Assembly: GCA_903896045.1 (NCBI GenBank)
Contig: CAITWD010000022.1
Coordinates: 68,398-132,397 of the forward strand
DNA from: an uncultured Actinomycetes bacterium
GTDB lineage: Bacteria; Actinomycetota; Thermoleophilia; Miltoncostaeales; Miltoncostaeaceae
Length of the DNA stretch: 64,000 nucleotides
Direction: 5' to 3'
Shown here: positions 54,374 to 62,570 of the stretch, piece by piece
How the letters are laid out: every line of letters begins with the position of its first letter
How positions within the stretch are numbered: the stretch's first letter is position 1
Translations under genes and position numbers: made by a program
Notes under the pieces: generated by a model
Seen by the model: the letters and a program-made list of their open reading frames with translations, nothing else
What the model was told of the DNA's origin: nothing
The model's database searches: none

Positions 54374-55011
54374 GTACGCGTTCGATTCCGCCGCAGCCGG
54401 TTCTTCCGGATGACCCTGGCCCCTGGTCGGGAATTCTCGATGTGCTGCAGCGTCGGGGCATGCGACCTGGGCGTCGACGCGCGGAGCCGCCGAATGGGCT
54501 GATGATCATGCCGCCGCCGCACACCGAGTTGGAGCTTGCCGGCTTCGACCCCTCGCTGGGCATCGCGGGTACCGACCGTGTGAAGGTGATCTCGGCGGCA
54601 CGTGAGCCTGCACTCGGACTCACGACCCTCGATGGCGATCGGATCCAGGGGATCGCTCGTTTGATTACGCGGACCTGGGCGTTGTCTGACTTGAAGCTTG
54701 TGGGTGAGGATCGATCGGAAACCGACCCTGCGGCAAATTTGCCTCCGGCTGCCGTGTTGTCGGATTTGGCGGACGGAGAACTTCCCGCCTCTGCGGTACT
54801 GGCCCCCGGTGGGCAGGTCGCAATTGTGCCGGTGTATGAGACCCCGCGTATTTATTCGCTGGTCATCTTGCGGACCCAGGATCGAGGAATTTGCCGGGTG
54901 ATCCGATGGGCGCGTGCGGGCACGTGGTCACAGGACGGCAAATTGCTGGTGATCGGCGGGGAGTGGGGACTGCTCGCACTTGAGCATGCGGTGGTCGCAG
55001 GCGGCGAGTAA
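54370..55011 (+). CDS. Unknown protein sharing a C-terminal motif with its neighbour
   Basis: Unrecognised 213-aa protein. The first 60 residues are Pro/Arg-rich ('PPQPVLPDDPGPWSGIL', 'RRGMRPGRRRAEPP'), the rest mixed alpha/beta. The end 'LLVIGGEWGLLALEHAVV' matches 'VVIGGEWGMALIV' at the end of the preceding gene. No membrane helix or enzyme motif is visible. The ATG overlaps the previous stop (ATGA). A strong hairpin follows. Confidence 0.7.
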   Translation: MSTRSIPPQPVLPDDPGPWSGILDVLQRRGMRPGRRRAEPPNGLMIMPPPHTELELAGFDPSLGIAGTDRVKVISAAREPALGLTTLDGDRIQGIARLITRTWALSDLKLVGEDRSETDPAANLPPAAVLSDLADGELPASAVLAPGGQVAIVPVYETPRIYSLVILRTQDRGICRVIRWARAGTWSQDGKLLVIGGEWGLLALEHAVVAGGE

Positions 55012-55015
55012 GTCA

Positions 55016-55049
55016 TGTGTGGGGGCCTGTCGTCGGCAGCCCCCACACA
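55016..55049 (+). terminator. Terminator-like hairpin after the unknown gene pair
   Basis: TGTGTGGGGG and CCCCCACACA form a perfect 10-bp stem, extended inward by CTG/CAG after a single-base bulge, 5 bases after the stop. No T-run. It separates the argG unit from dnaE. Confidence 0.7.
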
Positions 55050-55104
55050 CTACCTGTGGCGTTGAGAACCCCGCTTAGACCCCACATATTGTGTTGGCGG
55101 CCTC

Positions 55105-55133
55105 TTGCCGTGTGGGCGGCGGCGGGTTAGCCT
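55105..55133 (+). promoter_or_regulatory. Promoter for leaderless dnaE
   Basis: TTGCCG and TAGCCT are exactly 17 bases apart, and seven bases separate the -10 from ATG 55141, so transcription should start on the A of the start codon. This is the best example of the leaderless layout in the window. Confidence 0.6.
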
Positions 55134-55140
55134 CATAGGT

Positions 55141-58100
55141 ATGGCAGTCGCCCCAGACTTCGCGCATCTGCATGTCCACTCGGACTATTCGATCCTGGAC
55201 GGCGCCTGCAAGATCCAACGCCTGCTCGATCGCGTCGAGGAGATGGGTCAAACCGCGACCGCCTTGACCGATCACGGGGTGATGAGCGGCGCAATCGAGT
55301 TGTACCGCACCGCAAAAAAACGCGGCATCACTCCGATTGTTGGCCTTGAGGCCTACCTCGTGCCCGATCGTCATGCGCGTCCTGGGCGTGAGCGTCGTGC
55401 CCACATCACGCTCCTGGCGGAAAATACGGCCGGGTACTACAACCTGATCAAGCTGTGCTCCAAGGGCTTTCTCGAGGGCTACCACCGAAAGCCCCGCGTG
55501 GATTATGAGCTCTTGTCGCAGCATGCCGATGGGGTCATCGCACTCACGGGGTGCTTGTCGGGAACCATCTGTGGATTGGTTGAGCAAGACGACCTTCCGG
55601 GTGCCCGGGCGGAACTCGATCGGCTTGTGCAGATCTTTGGGCGAGACGACCTCTACGTCGAGATCCAAGACTCCGGCATCCCGGTGCAGCAAAAGATCAA
55701 TGCACAGCTTGCACGCCTTGCCCGTGACGCAGGTCAGACGATGGTGGCGACCTGCGATGCGCACTACGTCTGCCAGCATGATGCCGATGCCCATGAGGCG
55801 CTCTTGGCGATTCAAACACGCGATGTCCTCTCAAACCCCAATCGCTTTAAGTTCGACACCAAGGAGTTTTACTTAAAGACGGGTGCCGAGATGGCGATCG
55901 CGCTTCCGGATTTCCTCGATGCGATTCCTGTCTCAATGGAGATCGCTGGGCGTTGTGGTGGCCTGGAGCTTCCGATTGGGGAGTTCAAGCTTCCGCGGTT
56001 CCCGGTTCCCGATGGCTCGACACCCACCGATTATCTCGAGCGGCTGTGTCGCGAAGGGATGACGCGGCGCTATCAGGCAAGCCCACCCCAGGGGGCAGAG
56101 GAGCGCCTGCGGTTTGAACTTGACGTCATCGAAGAGATGGGCTTTTCGTCCTACTTTTTGATCGTCTGGGACTACATTCGTTGGGCCCGAGAAAATGGCG
56201 TTGCCGTGGGTCCGGGGCGTGGGTCAGCCGCGGGGTCGCTCGTGGCATTCACGCTGCGCATTACCGATCTGGATCCACTCGAGCATGGGTTGCTGTTTGA
56301 ACGGTTCCTGAATCCTGGGCGTAAGAGTCTTCCCGATATTGATACTGACTTCGCCCAAAATGGACGGGAACGCGTGGTGGCATATGTCACCGAACGCTAC
56401 GGCCAGGGCTCAGTGGCGCGTATTGGCACCTTCGGCAAACTGCTTGCGCGCGCGGTGGTGCGCGACGCGGGACGCGTGTTGGGCTATAGCTACGGCCAGG
56501 TCGACCGTATCGCCAAGCTCGTGCCGGAGCGGCCGATCGGTATTCGCCTTGAGGATGCCCTCAAAGAGGGCACCGAGCTCGCTGACGCATACGCCTCAGA
56601 TGAGGTGGTGCGCACGATCATCGATACCGCACGGCCACTCGAGGGGTTGGTACGCAATGAAGGGGTCCACGCTGCGGGAGTGGTGATCGCACCGAGTGAT
56701 GTCACCGACTTTATTCCCGTGCGTACAGATGATGATGGAAATGTTGTGACCCAGGTGCCTGATCACGATGTCGAGGCGCTCGGACTCCTGAAGATGGATT
56801 TCCTTGGCCTTCGCAATCTGGACGTGATTCAAAAATGCCAGGAACTCATCACCGAGACCCACGGGATTGACCTTGACATCGACACGCTGCCGATGGGGGA
56901 TCTTCCGACCTATCAAATGCTTGCTCGTGGCGAGGGGCTTGGGGTCTTTCAGTTTGAATCAAGCGGTATGCGAGACGCGTTGCGCGAGGTGCGTCCCACC
57001 GAATTTGCCGACCTCATCGCACTGGTTGCCCTCTACCGCCCAGGGCCGATGGCATTTATCTCGACCTATGCGCGCAACAAGCGGGACCCATCCAAGGTAG
57101 AACTCGCTGACCCGCGTCTCGAGCCCATCACCGGGCCCACGTACGGGGTGGCGATCTACCAAGAGCAGCTGATGGCGATCTCGCGTGCGATTGCGGACTT
57201 CTCGCCATCGCGTGCGGATGATTTGCGCAAAGCGGTCGGCAAAAAAGATAAAGACCTCATGGCGTCGCTCAAGGATGAGTTCATCTCTGGGTGTATTTCC
57301 TCAGGCACCGCTACCAAGGTTGCCCAGGATCTTTGGGCGCTGTGCGAGGCAGCAGGGGACTACTCATTCAACAAGTCGCATGCTGCCTGTTACGGGTTGC
57401 TGGCGTACCGCACCGCCTACTTAAAGTGCAATTTCCCGTCTGAGTACATGGCCGCCTTGATGAGCTCCGTCATGGACACCAAGGATCGCGTGCCGTTTTA
57501 TGTCGCAGCAGCCCAAGACATGGGCCTTGCGGTGCTGCCTCCCGATGTCAATGTCAGCCGTTCTGATTTTGCGGTGACAGGACCAAAAGAGATTCGTTTC
57601 GGCATGACTGCCGTCAAGGGGGTCGGCGAAAATGCGGTTGCGGCAATCATCGACGCCCGCGGTGCGGGTGGCGCATTTACCTCGATTTGGGATTTTTGTC
57701 GTCGCGTCGATCAGGCCAGTGTGAATAAGCGTGCGCTGGAGAGCCTGATTCGTGCCGGCGCGTTTGACTCGACCGGTGCAACCCGGTTTGGAATTCTTGA
57801 AGTGTTACCGCAGGCGATGGCTGCAGCGACGAAGGCGCGCAACGATGCTGCCGCAGGCCAGGAGTCGCTCTTTGCGGGACTTGATTCGGTCGCGGGTGAT
57901 GGCATTTCGATGGATCTTGATCTTGCCATCCCAGGAGAGGAGTTCTCGCGTGAGGATCTCTTGGCGGCAGAAAAGGAAGCGCTGGGACTCTATGTCTCAA
58001 GCCATCCACTCCAGGATTGCCGCAATCAGCTCTCTCGTGCAGTGACGACTGGGCTGGGACGCCTCGATGACCAAAACGACGGTGCATTTGTGACCGTTGG

Positions 58101-58581
58101 CGGAATTATCGGTGCGGTGAAAGCCATCAATACGCGCCGTGGTGAGGCAATGATGTTCGTGCGCCTTGATGATCTTGAGGGGTCGGTCGAGGTCGTTGTG
58201 GTGCCGGCGGTGCTTGCCGAGGCCCGAGAGGTCCTTGTGGCAGATCGCATTGTGCTCATCACGGGTCGCATCGATCAAAAGGGCGAAGGCGAGACAAAGA
58301 TTGTCGCGCGGACGATTGAACCCTTCGACGTTGATCCAGACAAGGAAGAGCATCGTCTGACGCTGCACGTACATGCGTCACGTCTTGAGCCAGAGCATCT
58401 GCCTCAGTTGCGTCAACTGCTTGTCGACCACCGAGGCGAGTCGCCCGTGGTGATGGTGATGGAAACCGATGAGGGGGCGTATCGCTACCGCTTTGGTGAT
58501 GAGTACAAGGTCAATCCCCGCGACGGAAGTTTGCAGGCGTCCTTGAAGACCCTGTTTGGCGAGCAATGCGTGGTGCGCTAA
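55141..58581 (+). CDS. dnaE: DNA polymerase III alpha subunit
   Basis: Replicative polymerase. It begins with the PHP domain 'FAHLHVHSDYSILDGACKI'. The palm catalytic acids lie in 'SLPDIDTDFAQNGRERV', where PDIDTDF stands for the common PDIDIDF. Fingers and the beta-binding region follow, then a helix-hairpin-helix and an OB domain ('FVTVGGIIGAVKAINTRRGE'). It has 1146 aa, typical of DnaE1. I use ATG 55141, placed at the predicted transcription start; the track's 55105 overlaps the -35. Confidence 0.97.
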   Translation: MAVAPDFAHLHVHSDYSILDGACKIQRLLDRVEEMGQTATALTDHGVMSGAIELYRTAKKRGITPIVGLEAYLVPDRHARPGRERRAHITLLAENTAGYYNLIKLCSKGFLEGYHRKPRVDYELLSQHADGVIALTGCLSGTICGLVEQDDLPGARAELDRLVQIFGRDDLYVEIQDSGIPVQQKINAQLARLARDAGQTMVATCDAHYVCQHDADAHEALLAIQTRDVLSNPNRFKFDTKEFYLKTGAEMAIALPDFLDAIPVSMEIAGRCGGLELPIGEFKLPRFPVPDGSTPTDYLERLCREGMTRRYQASPPQGAEERLRFELDVIEEMGFSSYFLIVWDYIRWARENGVAVGPGRGSAAGSLVAFTLRITDLDPLEHGLLFERFLNPGRKSLPDIDTDFAQNGRERVVAYVTERYGQGSVARIGTFGKLLARAVVRDAGRVLGYSYGQVDRIAKLVPERPIGIRLEDALKEGTELADAYASDEVVRTIIDTARPLEGLVRNEGVHAAGVVIAPSDVTDFIPVRTDDDGNVVTQVPDHDVEALGLLKMDFLGLRNLDVIQKCQELITETHGIDLDIDTLPMGDLPTYQMLARGEGLGVFQFESSGMRDALREVRPTEFADLIALVALYRPGPMAFISTYARNKRDPSKVELADPRLEPITGPTYGVAIYQEQLMAISRAIADFSPSRADDLRKAVGKKDKDLMASLKDEFISGCISSGTATKVAQDLWALCEAAGDYSFNKSHAACYGLLAYRTAYLKCNFPSEYMAALMSSVMDTKDRVPFYVAAAQDMGLAVLPPDVNVSRSDFAVTGPKEIRFGMTAVKGVGENAVAAIIDARGAGGAFTSIWDFCRRVDQASVNKRALESLIRAGAFDSTGATRFGILEVLPQAMAAATKARNDAAAGQESLFAGLDSVAGDGISMDLDLAIPGEEFSREDLLAAEKEALGLYVSSHPLQDCRNQLSRAVTTGLGRLDDQNDGAFVTVGGIIGAVKAINTRRGEAMMFVRLDDLEGSVEVVVVPAVLAEAREVLVADRIVLITGRIDQKGEGETKIVARTIEPFDVDPDKEEHRLTLHVHASRLEPEHLPQLRQLLVDHRGESPVVMVMETDEGAYRYRFGDEYKVNPRDGSLQASLKTLFGEQCVVR

Positions 58582-58609
58582 CGCCCACAGGTGCAGCAGA
58601 CGGCCGGTC

Positions 58610-59011
58610 ATGAGTGAGTCGGCGGGTATTCCGTCGCGTCGACCAGGGGCGCGTGTGGGGACACCCTTCCCCGATGATGGACCCGGGGGCTGCCGGAGTT
58701 GCGCGGTCCATTGCGAGCGCGTCGTCTACCCCTCAGGTTGCCGCGCGGCCGAATGCACGCGCCTCTACACATACCTGCGCGATGGCCGTGAGGTGATGGG
58801 GTGTCTCGATAAGGTCTTTTGGGCAGAAATTGATGTCGAGCATTTCGCCGCACTTCAACAGAGCCGGGATGGATTTGGCGGACTACGGGTGTGGCGCACA
58901 CCACGCAGCATCTGCCAATGCGCAGTCGTGCGCACGTTTGCGCATCGCCCACATGGTCCATGTGTCGCGCCGGAGTTTGGTACCGATGTCATCGACCCCA
59001 CGCCCGCCTGA
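58610..59011 (+). CDS. Cysteine-rich protein, probably metal binding
   Basis: Unrecognised 133-aa protein with nine Cys: 28, 31, 35, 44, 49 and 65 in the first half ('GGCRSCAVHCERVVYPSGCR' region) and 102, 104 and 118 later ('ICQCAVVRTF'). The spacing suggests one or two zinc or iron-sulfur sites. No signal peptide. I use ATG 58610; the track start runs into dnaE. There is no clear ribosome binding site. It lies 28 bases after dnaE on the same strand and converges on the DtxR-like gene. Confidence 0.65.
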   Translation: MSESAGIPSRRPGARVGTPFPDDGPGGCRSCAVHCERVVYPSGCRAAECTRLYTYLRDGREVMGCLDKVFWAEIDVEHFAALQQSRDGFGGLRVWRTPRSICQCAVVRTFAHRPHGPCVAPEFGTDVIDPTPA

Positions 59012-59026
59012 AGCGAGTGCGGGGTC

Positions 59027-59710
59027 CTATGCGACCCGAACGTAGAGGCCCGCAGCGGCAATATCACTGATCTCGCGTGTCGAGCCATTGTGCGAGATCG
59101 TGCGCTGGCCGGTCGCAGGGGTGTGCGCAGTGATCTCGAGTTCGGTGCCGGGTGCAAGACTCGAGTCATAGAACCAGTTCAAGAGGTCAGTGTCATGCTC
59201 TGCCAGACGGACAATCACGACGCGCGCGGGAGCATCAATATCGCAGAGTGCGCGGAGATCGCGATTTTCTGCTTGCTCGAATGCAGTATCGATGGGCCAG
59301 CCGTGGGGGCAGCGATCGGGATGACCGAGGCGATCGGCGAGGCGGGCGACCATCTCATCATCAAACGCATCTCCCATCGCGTCAGCGTGTTCATGGGATT
59401 CCGCGGGGGTGTACCCCATAAAGTCGGTTAAAAAGCGTTCGATGATGCGGTGATTGCGGACAACGCGCTCTGCCTCGGTGCGTCCTGCGTCGGTAAGCAC
59501 GGGCTTGCCGGTGGCACGCGACACCAGACCGTCATGTTCGAGGCGGCTCATCATCTCGCTCGCGGTGGCAGGACTGACACCGAGCATCTCTGCAACCCGG
59601 GCTGCGGGCGCGGGTCCTCTGCTTGCGATCGGACCATATTCGCCGATCGGAAAGGCGAGAAAGTACAACGCCTCGAGGTAATCCTCGGTTGAGTGGTGGC
59701 GTACTCCCAT
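59027..59710 (-). CDS. DtxR/MntR-family regulator with altered metal ligands
   Basis: Predicted metal-dependent repressor of 227 aa. N-terminal winged helix-turn-helix 'ARVAEMLGVSPATASEMMSR' follows 'STEDYLEALY', which has the Asp/Glu pair of MntR (D10, E13), and His87 is in 'VVRNHRIIERFL'. In the dimerisation domain the usual 'EACxxEH' ligands read 'HADAMGDAFDDEM', so the Cys and His positions are not conserved. 'RCPHGWPI' and a C-terminal FeoA/SH3-like domain are present. ATG 59710 lies seven bases after TAACAT, a leaderless layout. Target genes cannot be inferred. Confidence 0.85.
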   Translation of the reverse strand: MGVRHHSTEDYLEALYFLAFPIGEYGPIASRGPAPAARVAEMLGVSPATASEMMSRLEHDGLVSRATGKPVLTDAGRTEAERVVRNHRIIERFLTDFMGYTPAESHEHADAMGDAFDDEMVARLADRLGHPDRCPHGWPIDTAFEQAENRDLRALCDIDAPARVVIVRLAEHDTDLLNWFYDSSLAPGTELEITAHTPATGQRTISHNGSTREISDIAAAGLYVRVA

Positions 59711-59717
59711 AATCGAG

Positions 59718-59723
59718 ATGTTA
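59718..59723 (-). promoter_or_regulatory. -10 for leaderless DtxR-like gene
   Basis: TAACAT on the minus strand, seven bases before the ATG, with no ribosome binding site at usable spacing. The -35 is unclear. Confidence 0.4.
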
Positions 59724-59795
59724 CTCCAACCCGTCCTCGCGACGACCATCCCACCGCTGCGCGATACGGGGATGGTCGTCGCTGGGAACCTGTGA

Positions 59796-60503
59796 TTACT
59801 TCTCGGTGATTGCGACCCGGTAGATGTAGACCGGCTGCAATGGCTTGCTGTTGCTATCAGCAGGGACCGAAATGATCCGCTGGACCGTGTCCAAGCCTGT
59901 TGTCACTTTGCCAAAGCGGCTGTAGAGCAGCTGCAATTGGGACGCGCCTGCGGGCGTCGCGACGATGAAAAATTGCGAGCCGTTGGTGTTGGGCCCGCTG
60001 TTTGCCATCGCGAGATCGCCGGCGGCGTAGGGGGTCGTCGGGAGCTCGTCGGGAAACTGATATCCCGGCCCACCTGTGCCGTTCCCGTTGGGGTCACCAC
60101 CTTGAATAACGAAGTTGGGGACGACGCGGTGAAAGGTCAGGCCATTGTAAAAGCCCTCGTTTGCCAGGAAGACAAAGTTGTTCACGGTCTTTGGCGCGGC
60201 AAGGGGATTGAGTTGGAGCACGATCCGCCCACACGAGGTGTCCATGGTTGCGGTGTAGGTCTTGGTGAGATCGATGGACACCGAGGGGGCTGATCCGTAG
60301 GTCTTCGGACTTGGTGCCGGTGAAGGCGCTGTGTGGATACAGGTGCCTGCCGGAACTTTCGGGACGTTGACCGCTGCGCTTGCAGAGGTTGTGCTTTGAG
60401 ACGGAGTTGATGAGCTTGAGGAGCTACTGCCACATGCGGTGAGGACGCACAGACCTGTTGCCACTGCCGCGGCAGCAAGGGTGCGTTGAGTCAATGTGTT
60501 CAT
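59796..60503 (-). CDS. Cyclophilin-type peptidyl-prolyl isomerase, lipoprotein
   Basis: Folding enzyme anchored outside the membrane. The signal ends in the lipobox 'VLTACGSSSS', so Cys25 or so would be lipidated; a Ser/Thr-rich linker follows. The cyclophilin domain has 'FHRVVPNFVIQGGDPNGNG', 'YQFPDEL' and 'NGSQFFIV', with the catalytic Arg in FHR. It has 235 aa from ATG 60503; the track start adds 24 unlikely residues. TACCCT lies seven bases before this ATG, and no ribosome binding site is present. Confidence 0.92.
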   Translation of the reverse strand: MNTLTQRTLAAAAVATGLCVLTACGSSSSSSSTPSQSTTSASAAVNVPKVPAGTCIHTAPSPAPSPKTYGSAPSVSIDLTKTYTATMDTSCGRIVLQLNPLAAPKTVNNFVFLANEGFYNGLTFHRVVPNFVIQGGDPNGNGTGGPGYQFPDELPTTPYAAGDLAMANSGPNTNGSQFFIVATPAGASQLQLLYSRFGKVTTGLDTVQRIISVPADSNSKPLQPVYIYRVAITEK

Positions 60504-60510
60504 AAACTGG

Positions 60511-60516
60511 AGGGTA
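60511..60516 (-). promoter_or_regulatory. -10 for leaderless cyclophilin gene
   Basis: TACCCT on the minus strand, seven bases before the ATG. The -35 TTCGCG, 17 bases upstream, is only a partial match. Confidence 0.45.
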
Positions 60517-60642
60517 GCGGGTGAATTGGACGGCGCGAAATGGCGTCGGTATCGCCGATTGGCCCGAGATTGCATTGTCGGGCGCGCCGACCTCGTCGGT
60601 GGGGGGTTGTGATTCGCCCGAAAACACGCGACGCTGTGCGGG

Positions 60643-61782
60643 ATGGCTGAACTCGGACATACGGCACTCGGCGCATGGAGTGGCGGGCGATTTATGCATT
60701 TTGGGTTGGCGCTTGAGGATGCGCGCTATCTCGATTTGATGCGACCCGATATCGACATTCACACCGTTGTCACTGCCGATGTCTACGGCTCTGGCGAGGG
60801 CGATCGCATGGTGGGTCAGGCGATTGCCGGCCTTCCGCGTGAGAGCTACCAGCTCGTCGGCGCCATTGGCCACGACTTCGTCAAGGGCGAGCGTGAGGGA
60901 GCGAAGGGATTTCCTCGTTTCACCGATCCGCGTCTGCGGCCGCCCGAGCGTTTTGTTGCCTACCTTGAGCGGGCATGCGAGGAAAGTCTTGTCAGGTGCG
61001 GCGTGGACTCCTTTGATCTCTTGCTACTGCATAACCCTGACCGAATCGGATATTCGAGTTCGGTGGTGTGGGAGCAGGGGATGGCGCGATTGCGCGAGCA
61101 GGGACTTGCGCGTGCAATTGGCGTGGCACCGGGCCCCGCAAACGGTTTTACTCTCGACATTCTGCGATGTCTGGAACGGTTCGGGGACATCCTCGACTGG
61201 GCAATGCTGATCTCAAACCCATTCGAGCCGTGGCCCTCGCGTCTGGTGCTGCCTGCGTGCGAGAGCGCCGACGTTCGGGTGCTTGCCCGCGTCGTGGATT
61301 ACGGCGGTGTATTCCATGACGATGTCCCTAACGAGGACGCGCTCGCCGCCAATGATCATCGGGGATTTCGACCTGCGGGTTGGGTCAGACAAGCGCGTGC
61401 GCAGCTTGATCGGATTCGCGAGATTGGCGAGCGCAACGATTTGACGCCACTGCAGTTGTCATGCCAGTGGACCTTGGCCCAGCCAGCCGTCGCCTCGGTG
61501 GTACCGACCCTGATTCAAGAGCCCGGCCCGTTGGCAAAGCTTGTCGAGGAAAAACGCGCCGAACTTGCCCGCGTTCCTGCCACAACGGTATTGAGTGCTG
61601 ATGATATTGCGGCAATCAATGAGGTCGGCGAGAACGCCGGATGTATGGCATTAAAGGGTGGCTCGCCGGTCCATGAAGGAGATGAGCGCGCAGATGCCTG
61701 GCCACTTGATGACGATCTTCGTCGACTTGCTGATCGCTGGGGGATTCATCCCGAGCGCGATTTGGTGAAGACTCACTCCTAA
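60643..61782 (+). CDS. Aldo/keto reductase-like protein with incomplete catalytic tetrad
   Basis: TIM-barrel protein of 379 aa resembling aldo/keto reductases: 'TADVYGSGEGDRMVG' (44-58) stands where 'DTADVYGxGxSE' is usual, 'DLLLLHNPD' (125-133) holds the catalytic His, and 'TPLQLSCQWTLAQPAVASVV' is the family's C-terminal helix. The Tyr (Y48) and His (H130) remain. The Asp of DTA appears to be Val43 and the Lys is Ala74 ('LVGAIGHDF'). It may be a reductase with changed chemistry or a non-catalytic binder. It converges on the Lin0512 gene, overlapping it by bases of the stop codons. Confidence 0.8.
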   Translation: MAELGHTALGAWSGGRFMHFGLALEDARYLDLMRPDIDIHTVVTADVYGSGEGDRMVGQAIAGLPRESYQLVGAIGHDFVKGEREGAKGFPRFTDPRLRPPERFVAYLERACEESLVRCGVDSFDLLLLHNPDRIGYSSSVVWEQGMARLREQGLARAIGVAPGPANGFTLDILRCLERFGDILDWAMLISNPFEPWPSRLVLPACESADVRVLARVVDYGGVFHDDVPNEDALAANDHRGFRPAGWVRQARAQLDRIREIGERNDLTPLQLSCQWTLAQPAVASVVPTLIQEPGPLAKLVEEKRAELARVPATTVLSADDIAAINEVGENAGCMALKGGSPVHEGDERADAWPLDDDLRRLADRWGIHPERDLVKTHS

Positions 61783-62162
61783 TGTGATGCCGGTGGCGTC
61801 GCGTCGGGGACACCGACTGCAACCACCGCCACGGCGATGATCAGGTGATCGTGTCCGGGGCCGTAATCGGTACCATTGGGAAGGCGCATGCCGCCTTCGT
61901 TGGCGGTCACCGTCACGGTTCCATAGGGGAACTCCCCCGCGACGGTTGCCGTATTGACCTCGTCGGGTCGCGGCACCGCAACCGTGACATTGACGATCAT
62001 CGTGCTGCGATCACCGTTGGGGAGTAGACGCGACAGGCCCGGTAGCGATGTGCGACCAATCGCCTCCCGCGCTGCCCGACAGGCCGCCTTGGTCATATCC
62101 TCGCCGACCAGATCGACGCCGAGGCCCATTTCTAAAAAGAGTGGGGGTGCGTCACCGGTCAC
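61779..62162 (-). CDS. Lin0512-family conserved protein
   Basis: 127-aa protein of unknown function. '[20 protein letters not shown]' followed by '[16 protein letters not shown]' and '[19 protein letters not shown]' matches my memory of the Lin0512 (PF09585/TIGR02058) family pattern 'FIExGMGVDLHGQDxTKA'. No enzyme activity is established that I know of. Its ATG overlaps the msrB stop by 4 bases, so it is the last gene of an acs-msrB-lin0512 run. Confidence 0.75.
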   Translation of the reverse strand: MTGDAPPLFLEMGLGVDLVGEDMTKAACRAAREAIGRTSLPGLSRLLPNGDRSTMIVNVTVAVPRPDEVNTATVAGEFPYGTVTVTANEGGMRLPNGTDYGPGHDHLIIAVAVVAVGVPDATPPASH

Positions 62163-62557
62163 GATGGTGCGTGCTCATCAAAATCGAGGGCGGCGGAGTT
62201 GATGCAGTAGCGAAGTCCGGTGGGATTTGGGCCATCGGGAAAGACGTGGCCGAGGTGCGCATCGCAGGACTGACAGCGGACTTCAATACGCACCATCCCA
62301 TGTGAGCTATCGGTGTGCTCGGCGACGACCCCATCGACATGCGGTTGCGTGAAGCTTGGCCACCCACTTCCGGATTCAAATTTGTCCTCTGAAGTAAAGA
62401 GCGGTTCGCCGCAGCAGACGCAGCGATACATCCCTTCGCCATGGTGGTCCCAGTAGACCCCCGTAAAGGCTCGCTCCGTCGCACCCTCGCGCGTCACGGC
62501 ATATTGCTCTGGGCTTAAACGCTCCCGCCAGGCAGCGTCTTTGGATGGGTCAGTCAT
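62159..62557 (-). CDS. msrB: Peptide-methionine (R)-S-oxide reductase
   Basis: Repairs oxidised methionine. Catalytic Cys is in '[11 protein letters not shown]', and two zinc CxxC pairs are in '[11 protein letters not shown]' and '[13 protein letters not shown]'. '[11 protein letters not shown]' is typical. It has 132 aa. The ATG is preceded not by a ribosome binding site but by TAGAAC at seven bases, suggesting a leaderless message starting inside the end of acs. Confidence 0.95.
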   Translation of the reverse strand: MTDPSKDAAWRERLSPEQYAVTREGATERAFTGVYWDHHGEGMYRCVCCGEPLFTSEDKFESGSGWPSFTQPHVDGVVAEHTDSSHGMVRIEVRCQSCDAHLGHVFPDGPNPTGLRYCINSAALDFDEHAPS

Positions 62558-62564
62558 TGCGTGG

Positions 62565-62570
62565 GTTCTA
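62565..62570 (-). promoter_or_regulatory. -10 for leaderless msrB, overlapping the acs stop codon
   Basis: TAGAAC on the minus strand; its TAG is the stop of acs. Seven bases separate it from the msrB ATG. Confidence 0.4.
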
